A stretch of DNA of 64,000 nucleotides, taken from the NCBI RefSeq assembly GCF_000155475.1, contig NZ_DS990392.1:62001-126000 (forward strand). The letters run 5' to 3'. Made by a program: the position numbers and the translations under genes. Shown here piece by piece: positions 8,405 to 15,733 of the stretch. Source of the DNA: Helicobacter cinaedi CCUG 18818 = ATCC BAA-847. Its GTDB lineage: Bacteria; Campylobacterota; Campylobacteria; Campylobacterales; Helicobacteraceae. The notes beneath the pieces are model-generated. The model saw nothing but the letters and a program-made list of their open reading frames with translations, did no database searches and was not told the origin of the DNA. How positions within the stretch are numbered: the first letter of the stretch is position 1; every line of letters starts with the position of its first letter.

Positions 8405-9357
8405 GCGTGTATATTGCTATGGCAGTGTGTCCTTTTGCATTGGGTGGGATTTTGATAAAAGATCTGCCGATAAATCCTGCTTTGTTGATAAATTTTCTTA
8501 TATACCCTCTATCTATGAGCGGAGTTGGCAAAAAGAGCTTCGTCCACATTGTGGCTTTGTAGAAGTCAATATGCTCGGGCTGGACTTGCTCGTGGTAAAT
8601 TTCTAGCAATGTAAGATTAAAGATTCTAGCTATTTCTTGGAGAGTTTTATCACTAAAGCGGGAGATGTGATGAGGCGGCATATTAAGAATGCCATTGACA
8701 CAATATTGCAGGAAGCTATCTTCGCTTGGCACAGCGATGATTAGATATGGAATCTTATCTCGCCCCCCCCCCCGTTAAAATATCACTTTTTAAGCATTCA
8801 ATTTGAGCTTGTATGAAAGAGTTTGGATTGCTCGTATGCTCTAAAACTTGGAAGCTACACGCGACATCAAAAGCTTGCGCGTGTGATTTTGCGTATTCTT
8901 CAACAGATATATTTTCAATTACAATTCCATTTTTTGCCGCCATTTGCTTTGCTTGCGTACTGAACTCTAAGCCGACATAGTGGGGCTTTGCCTCTTGTGG
9001 TAGAAAGTTGGCAAAGGCTGCTTTGCCACAGCCTACTTCCAAGACTTTAGAATCTTTAGCAATGAATTTTTTAGCAAAGTGATACTCGTGCTTTTCACTA
9101 AAATAATACCAATCAAGCTGATTTAGGGTGTTGTAGAATGTATCATCACCGGTGGGGATAGAGCCATCTTCACAGATGAAAAATCGCAAATCACAAGCCT
9201 TGCAGTGATGATAGAGTAAATCACTTGTGATGAGTGATTGTGTATCAACGCTAAGATTCCTTTGATACAAAGCGATTATGTCATCTCTCTTTACTCTTTG
9301 TGTAATATGCGTATCGTTACTATGGCAGAGTATGCAGGGATAAGGGGTTGGTGTCAT
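8397..9357 (-). CDS. SAM-dependent methyltransferase with zinc-ribbon N-terminus, phase OFF (G11)
   Basis: The frame from ATG 9357 gives 200 residues and stops just after the G tract (ILTGGGAR, stop). With ten G instead of eleven it reads on as ...LTGGGRDKIPYLIIAVPSEDSF and continues to 8397, giving one 319-residue protein. The N-terminus has paired cysteines (CILC, CKAC) as in zinc-ribbon methyltransferases of sugar pathways, followed by VLEVGCGKAAFANFL (SAM motif I). The tract lies where class I methyltransferases carry the loop LKPGG before a strand like LIIAVP. The start directly follows the stop of the upstream gene. The sugar acceptor is unknown. Confidence 0.82.
8763..8773 (-). repeat. 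Phase-variation tract G11 (OFF; ON at G10)
   Basis: Eleven C on the plus strand, G on the coding strand. Preceded on the coding strand by AAAGTGATATTTTAAC, nearly identical to the flank of the tract at 13662. Losing one base restores the full methyltransferase. Confidence 0.9.
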
Positions 9358-10239
9358 TTAAAGCTCCTTTTTCTTTTTTAGGTTTCTTAATAACCTCACA
9401 CAAGGTCTAAGCACAAATCGCACCATATTCAGCAAGGGGAATAAACATTTGCTCCCCCCCCCCGCTAATTTCACAGCTAGATTCACTCGCGTGGGTTTAG
9501 ATTTATGATAGATTTGGACATATTCTGCCCCTTGTATATCGCCAATATGCGTAACACCCATAAGTGTGGCGATATGCTTAAAAGTGTAGCGGAAGTGAAA
9601 ATGTTTTGGCAAATGGCAGTCAATCACAGGGTAAAAGCAATTCCCAATAAGTGCTTTGCTACCTATTTGTAGGCTTTCAAGCATTGTGTTAAATGTCTCT
9701 AGCACATCATCTACATGTTCTAGCACATCTGTTGAAATAAGGCAGTCGTAATAATCTTTTTTAAGCTCATCTACAAAGTGAATATTTGCAAAATCTGCTA
9801 TACATTTTTTGCTATATTCGCTTGGAAATGGCTCGTATATATCAATCTCAATATCTGGGCAAATTTGTGCGATTTCTCGTGCTAGTGTGCCAAACCCTCC
9901 GCCATAATCACAAATGCGTTTAAAGCCTTGCTGTGAAATATATAGAGCTATGTTTTTGCGTATTTGCATTGAAAGATCGTGCGTTTCTATAAAAAGCCCA
10001 TTGAGTAGCCATACAGGGTGGGCGTAAAATTGAGCGATTTTATCCCAATTTAAGTTTTTGTTATCACAGCCCATATCCTGCCAAGTTTTATTGAGTAGAT
10101 ACCAAATCTGCTCTAAGTCATCAGCAATGTTTGGATTCTGCGATTGTAGTAGTTGCTCTACGCCTAGTCTTTCCTGCTCTGTGAGATTTTTCTCTTGTAA
10201 GTTGATAGTCATTTTCTCTCCTTGTTTAAGTTGTATCAA
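9358..10239 (-). CDS. SAM-dependent methyltransferase, phase ON (G10)
   Basis: A 293-residue class I methyltransferase: RICDYGGGFGTLAREIA is motif I and LISTDVLEHVDDVLETF is the motif around strand 4 with the typical DVLEH. The G tract lies near residue 260 (KLAGGGSK), after the catalytic core, so a shift would replace only the C-terminal 30 or so residues. In the present state the protein ends at 9358, with its TAA abutting the next ATG, which supports this as the intended frame. The ATG at 10239 overlaps the deacetylase stop as ATGA; a second ATG ten codons in (MTINLQ) also has a fair ribosome-binding site. Confidence 0.85.
   Translation of the reverse strand: MIQLKQGEKMTINLQEKNLTEQERLGVEQLLQSQNPNIADDLEQIWYLLNKTWQDMGCDNKNLNWDKIAQFYAHPVWLLNGLFIETHDLSMQIRKNIALYISQQGFKRICDYGGGFGTLAREIAQICPDIEIDIYEPFPSEYSKKCIADFANIHFVDELKKDYYDCLISTDVLEHVDDVLETFNTMLESLQIGSKALIGNCFYPVIDCHLPKHFHFRYTFKHIATLMGVTHIGDIQGAEYVQIYHKSKPTRVNLAVKLAGGGSKCLFPLLNMVRFVLRPCVRLLRNLKKKKEL
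9454..9463 (-). repeat. Phase-variation tract G10 (ON)
   Basis: On the coding strand the tract is preceded by GAAATTAGC and followed by AGCAAATG. The tracts at 17009 and 17610 have similar left flanks (CTAGC, ATTAGCT) and the tract at 12719 shares the right flank AGCAAATG. Confidence 0.9.
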
Positions 10240-11258
10240 GCTGTTACAATGCGTCTTTTACGAATCTTAAAGGCGGATTCTAGCATAAAATTTTCACTAA
10301 AAAACACACGAGGCAAAGCGTGGAGAGACTTAGTGTGTTGTGGATAAATAGTTCCGTGTCTTGTTGTGGTGGCGGTTTTAAAGCCTAGGTTTCGTATGAG
10401 TGAAAAATGATGTGGGCTTATCTCTACTCTACTGCCAAAAGGATAGGCGAAATGCGTGGGTGTGAAGTGAAGATTTTGTAAAAAAAGTTTTTGAGCTTTT
10501 GCTATGTCTTGTGCTATTTTATCATTGCTAAGATTATTAAAAATGGGGTGTGAGTGAGTGTGGCAGCCTATGGTGCAAAGTTGTCTTTGCCCCCCCCCCA
10601 GCATATTTTTAGATGTATTTTGTAACTTTTGAGCGTGGAGAAAGGCTATATCTTCCCAAGAGAGTGTGAGATTGTCATAATCGCGCGGATTATAGGAGAT
10701 TCCAAAATTTTCAAGGGTTTGTTGGCAGTAGTCATTGATTTGTGCGATTATATCAGCTCTCATTGTAAGAAACATCGCTTCTTTTAGGGCTTTTGTTGAG
10801 ATGTCATACTCCGCATTTTTATAAGTAATGTTATCGTGTGCTAAAAGATAATCTTCTAGCCCAAACCACCACATGTTATGGCTAGACTCTGGAAAAGAGG
10901 TGCAGATGTAAATGCAAAATGGGATATTGTATTTGGCAAAAATAGGATAGCCAAAAGTGAGATTATCCTTATAGCCATCATCAATGGTAAGGCAGATAAA
11001 ATACTCTGGCAAATCATTATGTACTAGCCCATCATAGAGCTCATCAAGGCTAAGGAAGTGGTATTTTAGATCTAGTGCTTGAGTGATGAAAGATTCTAAA
11101 AATTCAGGGCTAACTTTCATATTTTCATTAGGCGAGAGTTTGTCTTCAAAAGGTGCGATTCTATGAAGCATTACAATCACTCCCTTGCCTTTAAAGAGAT
11201 TCTGGATAGATTGAAATTGCGAAAGGCTGTTGCGTATTTTATTGATATAATATCTCAA
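10236..11258 (-). CDS. Polysaccharide deacetylase (NodB homology domain), phase ON (G10)
   Basis: A 340-residue protein of the carbohydrate esterase 4 fold. Visible motifs are VIMLHRI (28-33), the metal and catalytic site TIDDG (91-95) and the zinc motif HTHSHP (233-238), followed by FAYPFGS. It should remove N-acetyl groups from a hexosamine in the glycan made by this cluster. The G tract encodes Gly221-223, only ten residues before HTHSH, so an off-frame length would remove the second metal motif and inactivate the enzyme. The stop overlaps the following ATG (ATGA), consistent with the current frame being functional. No signal peptide is seen. Confidence 0.88.
   Translation of the reverse strand: MRYYINKIRNSLSQFQSIQNLFKGKGVIVMLHRIAPFEDKLSPNENMKVSPEFLESFITQALDLKYHFLSLDELYDGLVHNDLPEYFICLTIDDGYKDNLTFGYPIFAKYNIPFCIYICTSFPESSHNMWWFGLEDYLLAHDNITYKNAEYDISTKALKEAMFLTMRADIIAQINDYCQQTLENFGISYNPRDYDNLTLSWEDIAFLHAQKLQNTSKNMLGGGQRQLCTIGCHTHSHPIFNNLSNDKIAQDIAKAQKLFLQNLHFTPTHFAYPFGSRVEISPHHFSLIRNLGFKTATTTRHGTIYPQHTKSLHALPRVFFSENFMLESAFKIRKRRIVTA
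10590..10599 (-). repeat. Phase-variation tract G10 (ON)
   Basis: Ten G on the coding strand inside the deacetylase gene, preceded by AAAAATATGCT and followed by CAAAGACA. Any change not divisible by three truncates the protein before its second metal-binding motif. Confidence 0.9.
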
Positions 11259-11267
11259 GTTATGCTC

Positions 11268-12088
11268 CTAATATTTTTTGGCTACAAGTGTGATAAGCAC
11301 AGGATAGCGTGGATCATTGTAGAAAAGCTCATCGTGCTTAAGCTCTTCAGCAGCGATGCCTTGCAACTCTGCTGTGGCACTCAAAACATTGCCATAAGTG
11401 CTAACCTCCACATTCCCTTCTCCAAAGACTTCTTCAAAATCCCTTTTAATCCCCATATCCGTAAAACGCCAATAATCTCCCCATCTCTCATAATCATATT
11501 GTGAAATCTGCACAAGTCCTACTACGGTTACAAGGGCGGTGCTAGATGGTTTTGCGGGTGGATTTATAGATTGATTTGTTGGGCTTGCTTCACACATTGG
11601 GTTTGTTATGCCCCCCCCCCCCCATTACTTTTTAGCATTAAATATATGCCCTTAATCGCCGCTTTATAATCATAGATGAAATTCAGCGTAACCGTGCAAA
11701 CAAAGCAGTCTAAAATACCTTGTGGCAAAGTGCTATGCTCTGTAAGATCGCCTATAATCGTGGCATTTTTGTTGTCTTTGGTGTAGTGGAGAATCTCACT
11801 TTTGCTTACATTGTTCCCAAAGGCTTTTGTGTAGGTATTTTCGGCGATTTCACATACTCTACCTTGTATAAAATGGGCGTTTGCTGATAAAAAGTCATTG
11901 GTGTAGATTCTATCAATGGGTGTGCCACGATCAAAGCCAAAGACTTGTGAGATAGGCTTTGTGGAGCGGAGATTATGCCATTTTGGTGGGTGGCATAGGC
12001 GTTTATAGCGTTGCAGGGCTTTTGTTTTGCAGCGATTAGCAATCCGCCAAGGAAGTCTAAGCAGAGTGTATAAAATGCTTTTAGTCAT
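11268..12088 (-). CDS. Methyltransferase-like protein, phase OFF (G13)
   Basis: From ATG 12088 the frame runs 160 residues and stops directly after the tract (MLKSNGGGGA, stop). With 11 or 14 G the frame joins the downstream part beginning ITNPMCEASP and ends at 11268, about 272-273 residues. The downstream part (VQISQYDYERWGDYWRFT, then STYGNVLSATA and LVAKK) matches the C-terminal half of a class I methyltransferase group, and the N-terminal half contains DCFVCTVTLNFIYD in place of the strand 4 motif. The tract again replaces the LKPGG loop. The acceptor is unknown. Confidence 0.8.
11611..11623 (-). repeat. Phase-variation tract G13 (OFF; ON at G11 or G14)
   Basis: Preceded on the coding strand by GCTAAAAAGTAAT and followed by CATAACAAACCC. 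With 12 G a TGA stop follows soon after the tract; with 13 a TAA stop follows at once. Confidence 0.9.
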
Positions 12089-12188
12089 ACTATTCCTAGA
12101 ATTTTGAAGTCAAAACAGTGTGGATTCTACATTGTGCAATCTTAAATATTCCTTGATAACTTTTGATGACTTTGGGGGAGTGTAGATT

Positions 12189-13078
12189 CTAGCTTCTTGC
12201 CTCCATATACAAGCTTGATATGCCTTTATATGCCGAGCCATCGGCGTTTATATCTAGCAAATACGCGTTAAAATTTGGGATTTGAGAGTGATTGCAACGC
12301 ATTATTTGTATATCGCTAAATCCCGCTTGTGTAAGCAGTCTAGCAAGTGAGAATTTATCATACGCCCATTTATGCCGCTCACCAATGCTTGTGCGGATAA
12401 AGACTTCATCGCGTATGCTACGCGGAGCTAGAAAATACAGGGCTTTGAGATAGAGATTTAGAATCTTGTTTGTGAGTTTATCAAGGGTGATTTTGGATTG
12501 TAGGCTAGATTTTGCAGTAGCGTGGGGAGCTATGAGCCTTTCGCCTACTCGTTGCTCTATAAAATCTGCTTTTGTCCCATCTCTGCTTACTGCTACTTTG
12601 TGGAAGCACTCTCCCATCACCCCGCCACTTTGCATACGCACCATTTGGTCAAACATCTCAATCATCAGCCAATCATACTCAAATTCAAGCCTTTCAAATT
12701 CTTGCGTGGGCATTTGCTCCCCCCCCCCCAGTTAGAATCTCTCTTTTTAGAATCCATACTAGAATCCACTTTAGAATCCACAAGGCGTGAGAGTGTAGAG
12801 AGATAAACAGAGGCCAGATTTTCTAAATCTGGCACGACAAGACGCACAATGCCATTTGGCTTTAAGATTCTTTTGATTTCTTTAAGAATATACAGGGCTT
12901 TTTGCGGAGTTAAATGCTCTAAAAAGTGGCTACTATACGCTACATCAAAGCTTTTATCAGCAAAGGGGAGTGTGCCAAGCAGATTTACTTTTCCCACTCT
13001 TTTATCAATTGGGCTAAAGTCAATATTGACCCAATCAGGATGGATTCTACTGCCACAGGCAAAGTTTAAACGCTTCAT
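12189..13078 (-). CDS. SAM-dependent methyltransferase (COG4627-like), phase OFF (G11)
   Basis: The frame from ATG 13078 has the expected opening LNFACGSRIHPDWVNID, the strand 4 motif SSHFLEHL and ILKPNGIVRLVVPDLENL. After the tract it runs into a short wrong frame ending NLSMIG. With 9 or 12 G it reads GGGEQMPTQEFERLEFEYDW and continues to 12189, ending SLYMEARS, about 296 residues for G12, as expected for the family. The tract lies in an added low-complexity stretch rich in Asp and Ser (DSKVDSSMDSKKRDSN), not in the core. The 100 bases after its stop contain no separate gene that I can support. Confidence 0.82.
12719..12729 (-). repeat. Phase-variation tract G11 (OFF; ON at G9 or G12)
   Basis: Coding-strand flanks are AAAAAGAGAGATTCTAACT before and AGCAAATG after. 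The left flank matches the tracts at 8763 and 13662 and the intergenic tract at 3208; the right flank matches the tract at 9454. Confidence 0.9.
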
Positions 13079-13110
13079 TCTATATCCTTTATGTCAAATA
13101 AAGCTTGGCA

Positions 13111-13955
13111 TTATAACCCCATTTGATTTAATTTTTCACAATCACTCATCGTTTTAGAGATAAAGCGTTTTTTAAGAATCTTAAAAAGCCCTCTGAGTGC
13201 TAGTTTGATAACCCATTTAAAATACAAAGGCGAGATATAGACTTGACTAAATAAATGCAAGCCCCCATAGGAGCAAAAATGTAGATTATGGGCTTTGGCG
13301 ATGAGTTTTAGGGATTTGTAGGTATAAAAGCTAATATGCTGTCCGTGTGAAAAGCCATAATACCACCACGCATTTGCTCCGCTAGATTCTGGAATAGGGC
13401 AGGGGAGAAGTTCGGTAGAGAAAAGTAGGTTGGGACAGATTTGTAGCATAGAATCTATTTGTTCTCTAGGATTTGGCAAATGCTCAAACACTTCAAAGCA
13501 AGTTGCCAAAGTGGGCTTTCTATCCTGTTGCCACTCAAATCCTCTTGCGAAAAGATTTTCACAATATTCATCACTCCAATAACTCTCTATCCCCACATCA
13601 CGAAGCAGTCGCACAAGTAGCCCACTCCCACCGCCAAAATCAAGCAAACTCTTTTCACTTACCCCCCCCCCGTTAAAATCTCACTTTTAGCCATAGCAAA
13701 AAAAATCGTTGCTACGCAGGATACGATTTTATACAAGTAAAGATTCCTAGCTACTATGCCTGTGTCAGTGATATTGATCGCACTTTTGTAAGCTTGTGGT
13801 AGCCAGTGAGCTTCATCACAGCTTAAAAATCCGCAATTTTGGCATTTGTAAAAAGGCTCATTGAATGTGTGCAAAATCTGTGCGTAAAAGGCAAACTGAC
13901 TTTGTTCGCCACAGATTTTACAAGGGATATGGTGTTTGCTGTGTTGTGTTTTCAT
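13111..13955 (-). CDS. SAM-dependent methyltransferase with zinc-ribbon N-terminus, phase OFF (G10)
   Basis: From ATG 13955 the frame gives 98 residues with two cysteine pairs (CKICG, CQNCGF) and stops immediately after KSEILTGGG. With 8 or 11 G it continues as VSEKSLLDFGGGSGLLVRLL, the SAM-binding motif I, and runs to 13111 (281 residues at G11), including CFEVFEHLPNP. In the OFF state the whole catalytic domain is lost. An internal ATG at 13647 lies just before motif I but lacks a good ribosome-binding site. Together with the gene at 8397 it is one of two zinc-ribbon methyltransferases in the operon. Confidence 0.82.
13662..13671 (-). repeat. Phase-variation tract G10 (OFF; ON at G8 or G11)
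   Basis: The coding-strand left flank AAAAGTGAGATTTTAAC is nearly identical to that of the tract at 8763, and both encode KS(D/E)ILTGGG although the two genes differ in the position of the tract relative to the methyltransferase fold. Confidence 0.9.
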
Positions 13956-13981
13956 TTTGTCTCCTTTTGTTGATTAAAATG

Positions 13982-14989
13982 TTAGTTAAAATCTTTACAA
14001 GTATGCAAGGGCAGGTGCTTAATGGCTTCAAACCTCTCATCGCCTTGCAAAAATGAGAGATTGCCAAATATGTCGCGACTTTGCCTTGCGTGGTGCGTGA
14101 AGCAATACTCTTGCAAAGGGGCAGTGGTAAATGCAAGTTTGGATTCTAGGCTTTCGTGGATAAAAAATACATTTGTCCCGCTAGAATCCGCCCCCACAAA
14201 CACATATCCTTTCTTTTTGCCAAGTGCGATTAAAGCCTTTATGCTTGCACCAAAATATAACCCACTATGATGCACACTAAATCGCTCAAAATCCGCCCTG
14301 TATGGCACACTGACACTAAGATTTTCCCCAAATATCGCATTATACTCCACCACCACGATAGCAGGTTTTACACACTCTATGGCTTCCCATACAAAATAAT
14401 CCACCCCATCAATATCAATGCTTAAAAGTGCAACATTATCTAGCTTTCTAGAATCTAGCCATTGCTTGATTAACGCATTGATATTTTCTCTTGTGATAAA
14501 GGCACATTGTGCTTCTATATCGTGCTTCCAATACAGCTCATCTTGCTTGATAGATTCTATATGCTTAGCATTGCCGTCCATAATAAGCCCCATAAAATTG
14601 CGTTTTTTCAAAAGATAACGCGTATTAGATTCTGTATAATCTTGCACACCAAATTCCACAAAAGCTCTGGGGTATGGAGAGTGGCTAGAATCTAGATCTA
14701 AAATTTCAATAAGCAAGTCTAAGATTCCATCTTCGCCATTTTGTGAATACGCACTAAACTCAAAATCCCTAATATCCACACCCATAGCATTTGTATTCTC
14801 ATAATGGTTCAAATTATCTACTGCCCCCCCCCCATTAATTGCTACTCTATACAGCTCTTTGTATAGCCTTATGTGCTGCTTTGCTAGAAGATTAGTGTGT
14901 AGCATAGTGAGTTGATCAAGTCTAGAATCTAGCCTGTGGGTGAAGTAGATTCTAAGCTTTGCTAAGATTTTTTTAAGAAAATTTTTCAT
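13982..14989 (-). CDS. FkbM-like methyltransferase-family protein, phase ON (G10)
   Basis: A 335-residue protein with the signature SQNGEDGILDLLIEIL (about 82-97), EFGV, SNTRYLL and LLSIDIDGVDYFVWEA, a pattern of the FkbM-type/DUF group often found in surface glycan loci. A function as O-methyltransferase is inferred from the family. The G tract encodes Gly53-55 (AINGGGAVD), in a predicted linker before the catalytic part, so any other frame truncates it early. Its ATG overlaps TGA of the restored upstream methyltransferase frame (ATGA). Confidence 0.75.
   Translation of the reverse strand: MKNFLKKILAKLRIYFTHRLDSRLDQLTMLHTNLLAKQHIRLYKELYRVAINGGGAVDNLNHYENTNAMGVDIRDFEFSAYSQNGEDGILDLLIEILDLDSSHSPYPRAFVEFGVQDYTESNTRYLLKKRNFMGLIMDGNAKHIESIKQDELYWKHDIEAQCAFITRENINALIKQWLDSRKLDNVALLSIDIDGVDYFVWEAIECVKPAIVVVEYNAIFGENLSVSVPYRADFERFSVHHSGLYFGASIKALIALGKKKGYVFVGADSSGTNVFFIHESLESKLAFTTAPLQEYCFTHHARQSRDIFGNLSFLQGDERFEAIKHLPLHTCKDFN
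14824..14833 (-). repeat. Phase-variation tract G10 (ON)
   Basis: Coding-strand context AGCAATTAAT before and CAGTAGATAA after. The ten-base right flank is identical to that of the tract at 17610, which lies in an unrelated glycosyltransferase. Confidence 0.9.
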
Positions 14990-15733
14990 TGTTGCTCCTT
15001 TTTTGAATAGGCTAGAGCCTTTATCTCATAGCTGAAAATTTGCGGACTTGGTGCGTGAAAAGCACTATTTGTGATGCGATTCCAAAAGGCAAAGTTTAGT
15101 TTGTAGAGTTTCAAAAAGATTTTGCGGATTATTCTTTTTACCCCCCTTTACCCCTACAAGCGCGTCTTTATCTATAATCTCTATATGGGCAAATCCTGCC
15201 ATTTTTAGCACATATAGTAAGCTCCCGGCTGTAAAAAGGGTGTTGTGAGTAAAGTCCTCATACGCCCAGTAGCAGCCTGTGTGGCTCTGTGCATTTGGCA
15301 CTGCTATAAACATTTTTCCACCTTCTTTCAAAATATCATTCTTAAAATGAGCAAGAATTTCTATCAACCGCTCCTTTGGCAAATGCTCTAAAATATGCGT
15401 AGCAATCACTAGGTCAAACTTCTGTTGCGGTCTAAAATCAAAGATATTTTCACATACCATAGCTTCTATGCCTACGCTTTGCACATAGGCGATGGCTTTG
15501 GGATTTATATCAATGCCAAGCAGTTGACATTCGCCCCCCCCCCCCCCATTAGAATTTGTAAAGTTAAAATTACGCTCTTTAATCGCTAAAAGGTTTTGCC
15601 CAAAGCCACAGCCGAAATCTAGGATTCTAGGTTCTTTGGGTAGTTGGCACATTACTTCCTTAAAATATGTTGGCAGACTCGCTCTCTTGTAGGTTTCTGG
15701 GCTTACACCCCTTGCTTCAAAATATTCACTCAT
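14986..15733 (-). CDS. SAM-dependent methyltransferase; G14 tract ON, C-terminus shifted by a G6 run
   Basis: The open frame from ATG 15733 ends at 15065 (222 residues). Motif I is DFGCGFGQN (39-47), and the G14 tract encodes Gly63-67 in a loop between motif I and LLGIDINPKA. Later IATHILEHL and GGKMFIAVPNAQ are seen. After VGVKGG the present frame gives a poor tail. Removing one G from the G6 run at 15141-15146 opens a basic C-terminus (KRIIRKIFLKLYKLNFAF) ending in a TGA at 14986-14988 that overlaps the next ATG as ATGA. The longer form (248 residues) is therefore probably the original gene. Either a second slippery site, a mutation or a sequencing error explains the G6. Confidence 0.8.
15141..15146 (-). 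repeat. Short G6 run with apparent frameshift
   Basis: Six C on the plus strand. G5 or G8 would restore the long C-terminus of the methyltransferase and its ATGA overlap with the next gene. It is much shorter than the other tracts, so slippage may be slow. Confidence 0.6.
15534..15547 (-). repeat. Phase-variation tract G14 (ON)
   Basis: The longest tract in the window. Coding-strand left flank is TTTACAAATTCTAAT, right flank CGAATGTCAAC. It encodes five glycines inside a methyltransferase loop. Confidence 0.92.

Noticed and set aside
9010-9027. 7-bp-arm hairpin in a methyltransferase gene
   Set aside because: Short enough to be expected by chance in 10 kb; not counted with the long palindromes.
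12089-12188. Possible C-terminal extension of the methyltransferase ending at 12189
   Set aside because: The present end SLYMEARS is typical for the family; the alternative frame of about 29 codons has no support.
12824-12842. 8-bp-arm hairpin (CCAGATTT/AAATCTGG) in a methyltransferase gene
   Set aside because: It encodes the conserved PDLENL stretch and is within chance expectation.
8755-13955. The split methyltransferases as ordinary dead pseudogenes
   Set aside because: Each is broken only at a G tract, both halves are otherwise clean, and neighbours with similar tracts are in frame. Sequencing error in a tract cannot be excluded.
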